From an uncultured Cellvibrionales bacterium (lineage in GTDB: Bacteria > Pseudomonadota > Gammaproteobacteria > Pseudomonadales > Cellvibrionaceae): a stretch of DNA of 46,603 nucleotides. The notes beneath the pieces were generated by a model, which worked only from the letters and a program-made list of their open reading frames with translations, did not search any database and was not told where the DNA came from. Position numbers and translations under genes: made by a program. Where the stretch lies: the NCBI GenBank assembly GCA_913050115.1, contig CAJWZU010000019.1:1-46603 (forward strand), written 5' to 3'. Position 1 is the first letter of the stretch. The number at the start of each line of letters is the position of its first letter. Positions 27,213 through 36,393 of the stretch are shown piece by piece.

Positions 27213-29093
27213 ATGGCATATGTGCAGCAGAATGAACCTAAACAACAGCGCCCAGGACTAATAGGGCGTTTCTTGAGCGCTATCTGGAATATCTACACTT
27301 GGCTTCGTAACGCGCTATTTAATATTTTATTTTTGCTGGTCATTGTCATAATTTTTGCAGCCGTTAGCACCGACGATACTGATGCTCTCCCCGATACAGC
27401 CGCGTTGCGCATAGCGCCGAGTGGTTTTCTGGTCGACCAGCGCAGCTATACCGACCCTATGACGCAGGTGCTACAGCAGAACAGCCCCGACCAAATAGAA
27501 ACCCTAGTGCGTGATGTTACCCGCGCCATCAACGCCGCCACAACGGACCCGCGCATCACCGGCATCGTGCTGGAACCCAGCTACCTATTGGGTGGCGGCA
27601 TCAGTAAGCTCAACGAAATTGGCCAGGCGCTGCTGCGTTTTAAACAATCGGGCAAACCTATTATTGCTGTTGGCGATACCTATAGCCAAGACCAATATTA
27701 TCTGGCCAGCTTCGCCGATGAAATTCATTTACACCCGCAGGGCTCACTGTTTTTAACCGGCTATGGCAGTTACCGAAACTACTACAAAAGCGCGCTGGAT
27801 AAGCTAGAAATTAGTTACCATATCTTTAAAGTAGGCACCTATAAAGATTTTGTCGAACCCTATATTCGCGACAATATGTCCGCCGCCTCAAAAGAACACA
27901 ACGGTCAGTGGCTACAAGAGCTGTGGGCTATGTACACCGCTCAGGTTGAAACTAGGCGAGCATTAAGCCCCGACACAATCAACAACTACATTAACAATAT
28001 CGACCAGAAAATGGCGGCGGCCAGTGGCAACAGCGCCCAGTTGGCGCTCGACATTGGCTTGGTTGACCGGCTCAGCGATCGTCAGAAAACGGTGCTGCGA
28101 CTGCAGGAGCAGTTTGGCCTGAACGACGAGGAGCAGAGTTACGCCGCTATTCAGCTCAGTGAATATAACGATTTACTTGATTTGAACGCACCCCCTTATG
28201 GCGATAAAGTCGGGCTTATTGTCGCCTCGGGGACAATTTTAGACGGCGTACACCCTGAGGGCACCATCGGCGGGGACAGTCTCGCACAGTTATTTCGCGA
28301 TGCCCGTCAAGACGATGATATTAAAGCCCTAGTCCTGCGAATCGACTCTGGCGGTGGCAGCGCTTTTGCCTCAGAGATTATTCGCGAGCAGATACAAGTC
28401 AGCCGTGACCAAGGCATGCCGGTGATAGTCTCTATGGGCAGTGTGGCCGCCTCCGGTGGCTATTGGATAGCCACCGCCAGCGACAAAGTCTTTGCTACCC
28501 CCGCCACTATTACCGGATCTATTGGCGTTTTCGGCGCCTTTCCAACCCTAGAAAACACCTTAGGCAACCTCGGTATTTACACCGACGGCCTCGGTACCAC
28601 CAAACTCGCCGGCAGCATGCGCCTCGACCGACCGCTGTCACCACTAGCCGCCAATGTTATTCAGCAGGGGGTAGAGCATATCTATGGCAACTTTATTAAC
28701 CTAGTCGCCAGCGCACGCCAATCGACCCCGGAGGAAATAGATAAGATCGCTCAGGGCCGTGTATGGAGCGGACTGGCTGCCCAAAAAATCAATTTAGTCG
28801 ATGAGCTCGGCTATCTCGACGACGCCATCAACGCCGCCGCACAACTCGCCAAGCTTAAACAGTATGAAGTGTTCGAGGTGCGTAAGACACTGTCCCCTGC
28901 CGAGGCGTTTTTGCAACAGCTGGCCACAGCCGATAGCGTACGGTCTCTGGCGCCTAAGCAGTTGATTAACAGTTTTGCCCCCGCCAGCTTACGGCACGCA
29001 TTAGCACCTATTATTGAACCCTTTAAACAGTTCGATGCGATGAACGATCCGCGCGGGGTTTATGTGCAATGTACTGGCTGCGTAGCCCCCTGA
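27213..29093 (+). CDS. sppA: Signal peptide peptidase SppA, 67-kDa type
   Basis: A 626-residue membrane-anchored serine protease that degrades cleaved signal peptides in the periplasm. One membrane helix lies at about 36-54. The two tandem S49 domains carry the split catalytic dyad: Lys211 in KVGTYKDFVEP and Ser414 in SMGSVAASGGYW, matching Lys209 and Ser409 of the E. coli enzyme. DNMSAASKEH and TGSIGVFG are also conserved. The gene follows DUF2069 by 3 bases. Confidence 0.95.
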   Translation: MAYVQQNEPKQQRPGLIGRFLSAIWNIYTWLRNALFNILFLLVIVIIFAAVSTDDTDALPDTAALRIAPSGFLVDQRSYTDPMTQVLQQNSPDQIETLVRDVTRAINAATTDPRITGIVLEPSYLLGGGISKLNEIGQALLRFKQSGKPIIAVGDTYSQDQYYLASFADEIHLHPQGSLFLTGYGSYRNYYKSALDKLEISYHIFKVGTYKDFVEPYIRDNMSAASKEHNGQWLQELWAMYTAQVETRRALSPDTINNYINNIDQKMAAASGNSAQLALDIGLVDRLSDRQKTVLRLQEQFGLNDEEQSYAAIQLSEYNDLLDLNAPPYGDKVGLIVASGTILDGVHPEGTIGGDSLAQLFRDARQDDDIKALVLRIDSGGGSAFASEIIREQIQVSRDQGMPVIVSMGSVAASGGYWIATASDKVFATPATITGSIGVFGAFPTLENTLGNLGIYTDGLGTTKLAGSMRLDRPLSPLAANVIQQGVEHIYGNFINLVASARQSTPEEIDKIAQGRVWSGLAAQKINLVDELGYLDDAINAAAQLAKLKQYEVFEVRKTLSPAEAFLQQLATADSVRSLAPKQLINSFAPASLRHALAPIIEPFKQFDAMNDPRGVYVQCTGCVAP

Positions 29094-29146
29094 TGTAACA
29101 CTGTGTACGCAATAAATTTTACTATCAATAAACATAGATTAAGTTA

Positions 29147-30727
29147 ATGGATTTTCTCTCACTTTTAGTTGCTTTTATTTTCGGTCTCGGTGTCAAACAA
29201 CTGGGGCTCCCGCCACTAGTAGGCTATTTGGCGGCGGGCTTTGGTTTGCACGCTTTTGGGGTAGAACCGGTTGCCAGTATGGAGACCATCTCCGACCTCG
29301 GCATTACCCTGCTGCTGTTTACCATCGGTCTCAAACTTAACGTTAAAGATTTGGCTCAGCGCGAGGTTTGGGGCACCACCTCAATCCATATGCTGGCATG
29401 GTCTGGGTTTATTGCTCTGCTGGTATTCGCCGTGTCTCTGCTCAGTAGTCTGGCGCTGTTCCAGCTCGACTGGCAAACCGCGCTATTAATCGGCTTCGCC
29501 TTAAGCTTCAGTTCCACGGTCTGTGTGGTTAAAGTGCTGGAGGAAAAATCCGAACTTAAAATTCGTCACGGCAAACTCTCTATCGGCATACTGGTTATTC
29601 AAGATATCGCCGCCGTCATTTTTCTAGTGTTAGCCACTGGGGTGACTCCCAGCCTCTGGGCGCTGGCGCTAGTGCTACTGCTGTTTATTCGGCCGCTACT
29701 TGGCCGCCTGCTCAAGCTGAGCGGTCATGGTGAGCTACTAATTTTAGTCGGTTTTTTTCTCGCGCTGGGCGGCTCCCAGCTGTTTTATGCGGTAGACCTA
29801 AAAGGCGACTTAGGCGCGCTAATTTTTGGTATGTTGCTCGCATCGCACAGTAAGGCCAACGAGTTGTACAAATCGCTGATGGGCTTTAAGGATATATTTT
29901 TAATCGGATTTTTTCTCTCCATCGGTTTTACTGCCCTGCCCAGCTGGGAGGCACTGGCTATTGCCGCGGGCCTGAGTCTACTGTTGCCAGTTAAATTTGC
30001 GCTTTTCTTTGCTTTGTTGGTGCTGTTTAAACTGCGTGCCCGCACCGCTTTTCTGGCTAGTTTGGCGCTAATGAATTTCAGTGAATTTGGACTGATTGTG
30101 GCCACGACCAGTGTTGCGCTGGGATGGTTGTCGACGGATTGGCTAGTGGCCATTGCTCTGGCGGTATCGCTGTCGTTTATTGTCAGCAGCTATTTATACA
30201 AAGATGCACACAATATTTATGCCCGCCACAAAAACCGAATCGCACGTCTGCAAAGGCGCAGTACCAATGCCAGTGCCTGCCCCGACCTACCAGGCCCCGA
30301 TGTACCCAATAGCGCAGAAGTTTTAATTGTCGGTATGGGCCGTGTTGGCTGCGGCACCTACACCAGTTTGCATGCCGAGCACGGCAATGGGGTTTGGGGA
30401 CTCGATGCGGATTCCGAGCGCATCAAAAAACTGAAAACCAGAGGCCATCAAGTAATGTTGGCCGATGCCGAAGATATCGAGTTTTGGGAGCAGCTTGATT
30501 TGGACAAAGTTCGCCTTATTATGTTGACGGTACCGTCGGTGAATGACATGAAAAATATTATTCAGCAGTTGCAACTATGCCAATTTCGCGGCCGCATCGC
30601 CGCCATCGCCCAATTTGAAGACCACCGCGCCCAACTGCTCGATTTCGGTGCCGATGCGGTGTTCAACTACTACGCCGAAGTTGGTTCGGGCTTTGCCGCC
30701 GAGGGCCGACGCCTGCTCAGTAGTTAA
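29147..30727 (+). CDS. CPA2 family cation/proton antiporter with RCK domain
   Basis: A 526-residue membrane protein. The first about 360 residues form a sodium/proton-exchanger-type domain with 11-12 helices (GLGVKQLGLPPLVGYLAAGF, FTIGLKLNVKDL, SFSSTVCVVKVLEEK, LMNFSEFGLIVATTS). The C-terminal part (about 385-525) is a TrkA-N/RCK nucleotide-binding domain with VGMGRVGCGTY. It resembles the YbaL/RosB and KefB/C-like group and probably exchanges K+ for H+. The ion cannot be read from the sequence. It is 53 bases after sppA. Confidence 0.88.
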   Translation: MDFLSLLVAFIFGLGVKQLGLPPLVGYLAAGFGLHAFGVEPVASMETISDLGITLLLFTIGLKLNVKDLAQREVWGTTSIHMLAWSGFIALLVFAVSLLSSLALFQLDWQTALLIGFALSFSSTVCVVKVLEEKSELKIRHGKLSIGILVIQDIAAVIFLVLATGVTPSLWALALVLLLFIRPLLGRLLKLSGHGELLILVGFFLALGGSQLFYAVDLKGDLGALIFGMLLASHSKANELYKSLMGFKDIFLIGFFLSIGFTALPSWEALAIAAGLSLLLPVKFALFFALLVLFKLRARTAFLASLALMNFSEFGLIVATTSVALGWLSTDWLVAIALAVSLSFIVSSYLYKDAHNIYARHKNRIARLQRRSTNASACPDLPGPDVPNSAEVLIVGMGRVGCGTYTSLHAEHGNGVWGLDADSERIKKLKTRGHQVMLADAEDIEFWEQLDLDKVRLIMLTVPSVNDMKNIIQQLQLCQFRGRIAAIAQFEDHRAQLLDFGADAVFNYYAEVGSGFAAEGRRLLSS

Positions 30728-30756
30728 CTGCCGGTTTAATTAAATAAAGGTTTAGT

Positions 30757-31581
30757 ATGATCGTTAAATACTTAATAGCGCTGTTGCTAATAGTGGGGGC
30801 TAACTCATCTTTAGCCTTTAAAACTACAGTGGTATCAATTCCTAGCGCCAGCATGAACAAAAGCTACCCGGCTACAGTGGTAATGCCAGACAGCTACTCA
30901 CTGAGCAACAAACGCTATCCTGTGGTGTACTTACTGCACGGCTACGGCGGTAATTATCTAGGTTGGGCCAAAAACTCTGAGGTGGAAGCGTTGGCCGATC
31001 AGCACCAACTTATTATTGTTATGCCCGATGGAAATGTCGGTAGCTGGTACATCGACAGTCCAGTGAAAACAAACTCTCGCTTTGAAACCTACATCTATAA
31101 AGATGTGATCGGTTACATCGATAAGCATTATCGCAGCATCAACCAAAAAAACGCTCGCGCAATATCTGGTTTCAGCATGGGTGGCTTTGGCGCACTGAAT
31201 ATCGCCCTCAACCACAGTATATTATTTGGTGCAGCCGGCAGCATTAGCGGCGGCGTCGACCCGCGGCCGTTTCATCAGCACTGGCAGTTGAGTGACGTTT
31301 TCGGCTCGCCAAGCGAGAATAAAATCTATTGGAACAGCCGAGCTATTATCAACAACAGCCACCGTTTTTTTTCCTCGGCTTTAGATATAACGCTGGACTG
31401 TGGCGTCGATGATTTTTTTATAGACACTCACCGCGCTCTGCATCAAAAACTGCTCAAGTTGAATATTGCCCACGATTATAGCGAGCGTCCCGGCGGCCAC
31501 AATTGGAATTACTGGCGCCGTGCCATCAAATACCAAATGCTATTTTTTACCGACGGTTTCGACCATAAACTGAAACGCTAA
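30757..31581 (+). CDS. Secreted esterase (alpha/beta hydrolase, EstA/esterase D type)
   Basis: A 274-residue predicted exported hydrolase. Residues 1-20 form a signal peptide (ANSSLA end). YLLHGYGGNYLGW (58-70) gives the oxyanion loop, and the nucleophile is Ser140 in SGFSMGGFG. The acid is probably Asp in LDCGVDDFFID, and the base His in RPGGHNWNYW. The group includes esterase D-like and carbohydrate acetyl or feruloyl esterases, so a role in removing acyl groups from polysaccharides is plausible but unproven. The aldo/keto reductase starts 4 bases after its stop. Confidence 0.83.
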   Translation: MIVKYLIALLLIVGANSSLAFKTTVVSIPSASMNKSYPATVVMPDSYSLSNKRYPVVYLLHGYGGNYLGWAKNSEVEALADQHQLIIVMPDGNVGSWYIDSPVKTNSRFETYIYKDVIGYIDKHYRSINQKNARAISGFSMGGFGALNIALNHSILFGAAGSISGGVDPRPFHQHWQLSDVFGSPSENKIYWNSRAIINNSHRFFSSALDITLDCGVDDFFIDTHRALHQKLLKLNIAHDYSERPGGHNWNYWRRAIKYQMLFFTDGFDHKLKR

Positions 31582-31585
31582 TATT

Positions 31586-32476
31586 ATGACAACACCCTCA
31601 AACACTCCCGACTTATCCCCTATGATTGCCGGCTACTGGCGCCTGCAACAATGGGGTTTTTCCACCGAACAACTGCTTAGCTTTATCGAGCAACATATCG
31701 CATTGGGTATCAGCACGGTCGATCATGCCTGGGTTTACCAAAGCGAGGCTATTTTTGGTCGCGCACTTAAACAGGCGCCGGAGTTACGCCGGCAGCTTCA
31801 GATTATTTCTAAGTGCGGAATTAAACCGTCCGGTAATAGTCCGCTGCATGCCCGCAATACGGCTCACTACGACAGTCGTGGCAGCACTATTATCGAATCT
31901 TGCGAGCAATCACTGCGCGATTTAAATACCGATCATATAGATGTGCTGCTCTTGCATCGCCCAGACTATTTGATGCCGGTAGATGAGGTAGCCAGCGCCT
32001 TTAATAGGCTCAAAGAAGCCGGCAAAGTAAAACACTTTGGTGTCTCAAATTTTAGCGTGGCGCAGTTTGAGTTGTTGCGGGCCGCGGTCGATGTCCCGCT
32101 GGTGACCAATCAAATTGAATTCTCGCCCTATCAACTCTCGGCATTAGAATCGGGAGTATTTGAGCAGTCGCAAATACAGCAGTTTTCAGTAATGGCCTGG
32201 TCTTGCCTCGGTGGGGGTGTCTTACTTAAAGGGGAAACCGAAAGGTCGCAACGTTTACTGCTGGCCTTAACTGATGTTATGCATGCTGTCGGCGCCGACA
32301 GTATCGACCAGGTGGTGTACGCTTGGGTTCTAGCCCACCCGGCAAAAATACTGCCACTACTGGGCAGCAGTAACATCGAACGCTATCGCAGCGCAGTCAA
32401 AGCCCTAAATATCACCATAGAGCACGAGCAGTGGTACAGTATTTGGCAGGCTGCCGTGGGACATGGTGTGGCGTAA
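31586..32476 (+). CDS. Aldo/keto reductase, YdhF-like
   Basis: A 296-residue NADPH-dependent oxidoreductase with a TIM-barrel. The catalytic tetrad is visible: Asp in TVDHAWVYQ, Tyr four residues further, Lys in IISKCGI and His in LLLHRPDYL. HFGVSNFSVAQFELL and LLGSSNIERY are typical of the YdhF-type subfamily, which acts on small carbonyls. The physiological substrate is unknown. It is closely packed behind the esterase and ends at a strong terminator. Confidence 0.9.
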   Translation: MTTPSNTPDLSPMIAGYWRLQQWGFSTEQLLSFIEQHIALGISTVDHAWVYQSEAIFGRALKQAPELRRQLQIISKCGIKPSGNSPLHARNTAHYDSRGSTIIESCEQSLRDLNTDHIDVLLLHRPDYLMPVDEVASAFNRLKEAGKVKHFGVSNFSVAQFELLRAAVDVPLVTNQIEFSPYQLSALESGVFEQSQIQQFSVMAWSCLGGGVLLKGETERSQRLLLALTDVMHAVGADSIDQVVYAWVLAHPAKILPLLGSSNIERYRSAVKALNITIEHEQWYSIWQAAVGHGVA

Positions 32477-32482
32477 TTAACC

Positions 32483-32515
32483 AAAAAAGCCGCTATCGTT
32501 TGATAGCGGCTTTTT
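32483..32515. terminator. Bidirectional intrinsic terminator
   Basis: Perfect 9-bp stem GCCGCTATC (32489-32497) and GATAGCGGC (32502-32510) with a 4-base loop, flanked by six A (32483-32488) and five T (32511-32515). It serves the aldo/keto reductase gene on the plus strand. On the minus strand it would serve the small ORF that ends 20 bases away. Confidence 0.9.
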
Positions 32516-32534
32516 CTGATGGCCATACCCTCGG

Positions 32535-32642
32535 CTACTGTAACAAGGACGAAAACAATAAATAATTTGTCAATAAACCCGTGCTCAGCGCCAAGGTCAT
32601 ACCCCATGAGCGCGGCCATTTCTTAGCCATAATCACATCCAT
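32535..32642 (-). CDS. Possible 35-aa single-helix membrane protein
   Basis: A small ORF with ATG at 32642 (or an in-frame ATG at 32630). The product has a basic start (MAKKWPRSWG) and one hydrophobic helix, MTLALSTGLLTNYLLFSSLL. It sits between a CRP/FNR-like site 100 bases upstream and the bidirectional terminator 20 bases downstream, which suggests a real transcript. Just upstream lies a minimal leader ORF MKVTSG ending in TAA, with GGAAGAAAATCT before it. The ribosome-binding site of the 35-codon ORF itself is weak. No family is recognised. It might instead be a noncoding RNA. Confidence 0.4.
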   Translation of the reverse strand: MDVIMAKKWPRSWGMTLALSTGLLTNYLLFSSLLQ

Positions 32643-32740
32643 AATGTTAGCCCGATGTTACTTTCATAGATTTTCTTCCAGTTAAAGGTAGTGCAGTATT
32701 CTCTGGCCTGCAACAAACAGCCATTATAATGCGGTGTGCT

Positions 32741-32756
32741 TGTGATAAAGATCACG
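32741..32756. promoter_or_regulatory. CRP/FNR-type operator
   Basis: TGTGATAAAGATCACG fits the CRP/Vfr consensus TGTGA-N6-TCACA with one mismatch. Its core GTGAT-AAAG-ATCAC also approaches an FNR/Anr site. A TATAAT-like element (ATTATAAT, 32723-32730) lies beside it and reads on both strands. Which gene is controlled is open; the small minus-strand ORF is the closest candidate. Confidence 0.55.
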
Positions 32757-33070
32757 TAATGTCAAAAAAACCGCTGATAACTTTCACCCTCTCGGTATTA
32801 AATTTTCACACATTTCACACTACAAAGTTTGAGCTCACGCCACACACCAACCACCTGTTCAGGCTTTGCATTAGCCGAATGACGGCCCCTGATAACCAGC
32901 CAAAAGCCAAAGCGTGATTGCAATCGAGCTTAAATCACCAGCGCCAAAATCGCCTGTGCCAGTAAAGCACTCAACTAAAAAAGTCAGCTGAACAGTATGC
33001 CTAAGAGATAAAGGCATTAAAGCTAAACGGCAAAGCGAAAATGCATCTGCTGCTGAAGGGCTAACACGAT
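32757..33070. other. Intergenic region without supported gene
   Basis: About 310 bases between the CRP-like site and the hda terminator. A plus-strand frame from 32759 (MSKKPLITF..., 52 codons) begins directly after the operator, but it has no ribosome-binding site and low-complexity composition. I see nothing else. Confidence 0.4.
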
Positions 33071-33107
33071 AAAAAATTGATCGAGCCCGTTACAGTCGTG
33101 CGATCAA
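33071..33107 (-). terminator. Intrinsic terminator of DUF2066-hda
   Basis: Stem TTGATCG (33077-33083) and CGATCAA (33101-33107). On the minus strand it is followed by six T (33071-33076). It lies about 27 bases after the hda stop. Confidence 0.65.
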
Positions 33108-33134
33108 AAAAGCGAAACAGGGTTTTAAGGGCCG

Positions 33135-33851
33135 CTAGAGACCGAGCACTTGCTTAACGAAGGGTATGGTTAATTTGCGCTGCTCCGCCAGCGAGGCGTC
33201 ATCGAGCTTGCTGAGACTGTGAAACAGCTCGTTCATATCGCGTGAAGCGCGAGTGAGAATAAACTTCGCCACTTCCAGAGTCAGTTCCAGTCCTCGCCGT
33301 AATGCGCGCTCCTGTAGTGCCGCGCATTTTTCCTGATCATTGAGCTGCTGTAAGCCAAAGCTGATTCCGCTGTGTAGCCGCGAGCGTAAATCGGGCAACT
33401 CAATAGCCAGCTGGTGGGGGCCGAGATTAGCCGCCAGCAACAATTGTTTACCGCTGTCGCGCAGACGGTTGAACAGATGAAATATAGCCAGCTCCCAGTC
33501 GGCTTTGCCGATCACCAACTGCAAATCATCCAAACAGACTAAGTCCTGCGAATCCAAGCCTTCCAGCAAGTGCTGTGGCTCAAAACCGAGCATAGTGCCA
33601 AGCGGTAAGTATTGAATCCTGTGACCCTGCTCTTGCGCCTGATGACACGCTGCTTGCAACAAGTGCGTGAGACCGGCGCCGGAACCGCCCCAGAGATAAA
33701 TAAACTTTTCTCCCAGCGGCGCGAACTGCTGACGCACCGCCGCCACTGCAATGCCATTGGGCGAGGTAGAGGCAAGATAAAAGTTGTCGAAGGTGGCATC
33801 GTCAATGTGCGAAATACCCAGCGATAACTGCTGTGGGCCGCTATTAGTCAT
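33135..33851 (-). CDS. hda: DnaA regulatory inactivator Hda
   Basis: A 238-residue AAA+ protein that, with the DNA-loaded sliding clamp, stimulates ATP hydrolysis by DnaA to prevent over-initiation. The N-terminus has the clamp-binding motif QLSLG (about residues 8-12). The P-loop region reads LWGGSGAGLTHLLQA, degenerate as is normal for Hda. LVCLDDLQLVIG is the Walker B region, and DLRSRLHSGISF carries the sensor arginine. The ATG at 33851 overlaps the DUF2066 stop by 8 bases, so a longer frame to 33890 is not needed. Hda downstream of DUF2066 and opposite purM is a common gammaproteobacterial layout. Confidence 0.92.
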   Translation of the reverse strand: MTNSGPQQLSLGISHIDDATFDNFYLASTSPNGIAVAAVRQQFAPLGEKFIYLWGGSGAGLTHLLQAACHQAQEQGHRIQYLPLGTMLGFEPQHLLEGLDSQDLVCLDDLQLVIGKADWELAIFHLFNRLRDSGKQLLLAANLGPHQLAIELPDLRSRLHSGISFGLQQLNDQEKCAALQERALRRGLELTLEVAKFILTRASRDMNELFHSLSKLDDASLAEQRKLTIPFVKQVLGL

Positions 33852-35154
33852 TAGGAACAAGCGCCGGTAAAAGATCTTGCTCGGCGTCAAGTGACTGAAG
33901 GGTAGTCACCGCGCCGCGATCAACGGCACTCGCTTCGGCATTCTTTTCGGCACCGTCTACAACACTCTCTTCGGCATTCTTTTCGATACCGTCTACAACA
34001 CTATCTGCGGCATTTATGCTGCCTTTAAGCCGCGCCTGCCAAAAGTACTGCAGCGGATTATCAACACTGCCCGCTGGGGTATAACGAGTATTATTAAGGT
34101 CGCTATTAAGACTTGTCGTCGCGGGAGGCAATAACTTTTGCCCCTGCTGCAGAGTGTTTAAAAATAATTCCAAATCGCCTTCTGTTGTTAGGCTCAACCA
34201 AAGCTGTTGACCCGATACATAAGTAGGTCGGGCGCTAGTCACCATGGGTAAAGCTTCCAAATAATCGATTGCCTCAGCATAGGCGGCAAAATCGCCCACG
34301 CCCGACAACTGCAGTGTCAAGGCGCTGTCGAGGCTATCAGCCATAACAATCGCATAGCGAGCCGCCAAATCATCGGCTACACGTTCAACACCCTCAAGTA
34401 GAGCCGCCGCCGCAGTCTTACCTTCGGTCTCAAGCAAGCTGTCGCCATCGGCGCGCAATATTTGCCAATTGGCGAACCACCTAGACTGACCGCCGCGTGA
34501 AATTTCAGAGAAACGCCCCACCACGACAATATCGGCGCCGTAACGTTTTGACGCGGCCTGAATTGAGTCGCTATTAAAATTCCATAAATCGTCAACCGAC
34601 ACTCGCATCTGATCTTCGAGATCCAGCAGCGGTTGCTTTAAGGGCAAACCACGCCCAGCAGCGGCGCGTTTAATAACCTGTAAGTAGTCGCCATCGGTAC
34701 TGTACAGGCGGCCATCAATGCGATCATCTTGTACCAGCCACAGCAATACGCTGGGGCGACTGGCGGGCCAAAAAGGCAATTCAGCACGGCGTAAAAGCGC
34801 ATCCACAGCAGAAACCGAAAACTTCAGGGTTAACTCTGTGGCTACTATTTCGACCTCGCCTTGGGCAAGTATCTGATCGCTTTTGCCATAGCTAAATGAT
34901 GACAAATATGGCCCTGAACGCTGCAGTGCCCGTTTAATAAGCGGCTGTTTCAGACTGTCGCGGCGGCCCGAGATACGCACCACAATATTAGCCAGACTGT
35001 TACTAATAGCGGCATTGCGGTCCTCCTCGTTCTGGGACTTAACCAGTATTTGGGTGCGATAGAGGTCAATAGTTTCCTCTGCCATGGCCGATAAAGCCGT
35101 TACCGTAAGCAGTAAAAAGGTCAGCAAAGCGAGGCTACGTGTATGAGTTAGCAT
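33844..35154 (-). CDS. DUF2066 domain-containing exported protein
   Basis: A 436-residue protein with a signal peptide (residues 1-25, ending ALSAMA). The DUF2066 domain (about 27-330) includes LYRTQILVKSQNEEDRN and a segment WPASRPSVLLWLVQDDR typical of the family, whose role is unknown. The C-terminal about 80 residues are low in order and contain two 12-residue repeats (VVDGIEKNAEES and VVDGAEKNAEAS) plus part of a third. It is coupled to hda and divergent from purM. Confidence 0.85.
   Translation of the reverse strand: MLTHTRSLALLTFLLLTVTALSAMAEETIDLYRTQILVKSQNEEDRNAAISNSLANIVVRISGRRDSLKQPLIKRALQRSGPYLSSFSYGKSDQILAQGEVEIVATELTLKFSVSAVDALLRRAELPFWPASRPSVLLWLVQDDRIDGRLYSTDGDYLQVIKRAAAGRGLPLKQPLLDLEDQMRVSVDDLWNFNSDSIQAASKRYGADIVVVGRFSEISRGGQSRWFANWQILRADGDSLLETEGKTAAAALLEGVERVADDLAARYAIVMADSLDSALTLQLSGVGDFAAYAEAIDYLEALPMVTSARPTYVSGQQLWLSLTTEGDLELFLNTLQQGQKLLPPATTSLNSDLNNTRYTPAGSVDNPLQYFWQARLKGSINAADSVVDGIEKNAEESVVDGAEKNAEASAVDRGAVTTLQSLDAEQDLLPALVPND
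33916..33999 (-). repeat. 36-bp coding repeats in the DUF2066 gene
   Basis: Two 36-base units (33964-33999 and 33928-33963) and the start of a third (33916-33927) encode VVDGxEKNAExS. The unit is a multiple of 3, so the frame is kept when copies change. Confidence 0.85.
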
Positions 35155-35301
35155 CTAACAGTTTTCTCAATTAGCAAGTATGTAGGGTCAGTATTGTAAC
35201 AACTCATTGCCCACCCGATAACCATTTAAACGCACACATATAACCGCAACAGGTTCTATATGACTGGCACTCGCTTCAGTGTTAGAATGACGGCCAAATT
35301 T

Positions 35302-35337
35302 AATCATCTTTTTAACCTTCTTTTTAATCTTCTTTTT
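35302..35337 (+). repeat. 12-bp triple repeat in the purM leader
   Basis: Three consecutive 12-base units close to AATCTTCTTTTT (35302-35313, 35314-35325, 35326-35337) differ by one or two bases. They lie 22 bases before the purM start, in a pyrimidine-rich leader. No Shine-Dalgarno sequence is evident between them and the ATG. Confidence 0.8.
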
Positions 35338-35359
35338 AATCTACACAGACCTCATTGCT

Positions 35360-36391
35360 ATGACAGATTCCAAGACTTCCCTGAGCTATAAAGACGCCGG
35401 TGTTGATATCGATGCGGGTAACGCCCTGGTAGAACGCATTAAAGGTGTTGCCAAGCGCACCCGCCGCCCAGAAGTAATGGCCGGTCTCGGTGGTTTCGGC
35501 GCGCTATGCGAGCTGCCAGAGGGCTACAAAAAGCCAGTATTGGTCAGCGGCACCGATGGTGTTGGCACCAAGCTGCGTTTAGCCATGGATTTGAACAAGC
35601 ATGACACCATCGGGATCGATCTGGTTGCCATGTGCGTAAACGACCTGATTGTCGCCGGCGCAGAGCCACTGTTCTTCCTCGACTACTACGCCACTGGCAA
35701 GCTCAATGTCGACGTTGCCAGCGCGGTAGTTTCCGGCATCGGCGATGGTTGCGAGCTATCGGGCTGTTCCTTGGTCGGCGGCGAAACCGCTGAAATGCCG
35801 GGCATGTACGAAGGCGAAGACTATGACCTAGCCGGTTTCTGTGTTGGCGTGGTAGAAAAAGATGAGATTTTAGACGGCAGTGAAGTTGCCGCAGGCGACG
35901 TACTCATTGCATTAGCGTCGAGCGGTCCGCACTCCAACGGCTACTCATTGATTCGCAAGATCATCGAAGTCTCGGGTCAGAAAGTGGACGCTGAACTTGG
36001 CGACGCACTCATGGCGCCAACCCGTATCTACGTCAAGTCTGTATTGAAGCTGATCAAAGAGTCCAAAGTTCACGCCATGAGTCACATCACCGGCGGCGGT
36101 TTAACCGAGAACATTCCGCGCGTACTGCCCGACAATGCCAAGGCTGTTATCGACCTCAACAGCTGGGAGCTGCCAGACGTATTTAAGTGGCTACAAAAAC
36201 ATGGCAACGTTGAAGCCAGCGAGATGTATCGTACCTTTAACTGCGGTCTGGGCATGGTAATCGCCGTTCCCGCAGCTGAAAAAGAGGCCGCTTTGGCGCT
36301 ACTGACCGACTGCGGCGAAGAAGCCTTTGTCGTTGGCCATATTGCCGACGCCGCAGTAGGCGAAGAACAAGTTGAGTTGTTGGGTCTGTAA
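35360..36391 (+). CDS. purM: Phosphoribosylformylglycinamidine cyclo-ligase
   Basis: AIR synthetase, fifth step of purine synthesis, 343 residues. The N-terminus [18 protein letters not shown] is typical. [32 protein letters not shown] (starting near 71) holds the nucleotide-binding part. [28 protein letters not shown] and [16 protein letters not shown] are conserved. It is the first gene of the purM-purN pair, whose start codons are 2 bases beyond each other's stop. A 12-bp repeat lies in its leader. Confidence 0.97.
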   Translation: MTDSKTSLSYKDAGVDIDAGNALVERIKGVAKRTRRPEVMAGLGGFGALCELPEGYKKPVLVSGTDGVGTKLRLAMDLNKHDTIGIDLVAMCVNDLIVAGAEPLFFLDYYATGKLNVDVASAVVSGIGDGCELSGCSLVGGETAEMPGMYEGEDYDLAGFCVGVVEKDEILDGSEVAAGDVLIALASSGPHSNGYSLIRKIIEVSGQKVDAELGDALMAPTRIYVKSVLKLIKESKVHAMSHITGGGLTENIPRVLPDNAKAVIDLNSWELPDVFKWLQKHGNVEASEMYRTFNCGLGMVIAVPAAEKEAALALLTDCGEEAFVVGHIADAAVGEEQVELLGL

Positions 36392-36393
36392 GC

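Noticed and set aside
32383-32619. 78-codon minus-strand ORF crossing the terminator and the 3' end of the aldo/keto reductase gene
   Set aside because: It reads through a strong bidirectional terminator and is antisense to a clear gene; the 35-codon frame fits the surroundings better.
32729-32917. 62-codon plus-strand ORF starting at the CRP-like site
   Set aside because: No ribosome-binding site; start lies inside or next to the operator; low-complexity product.
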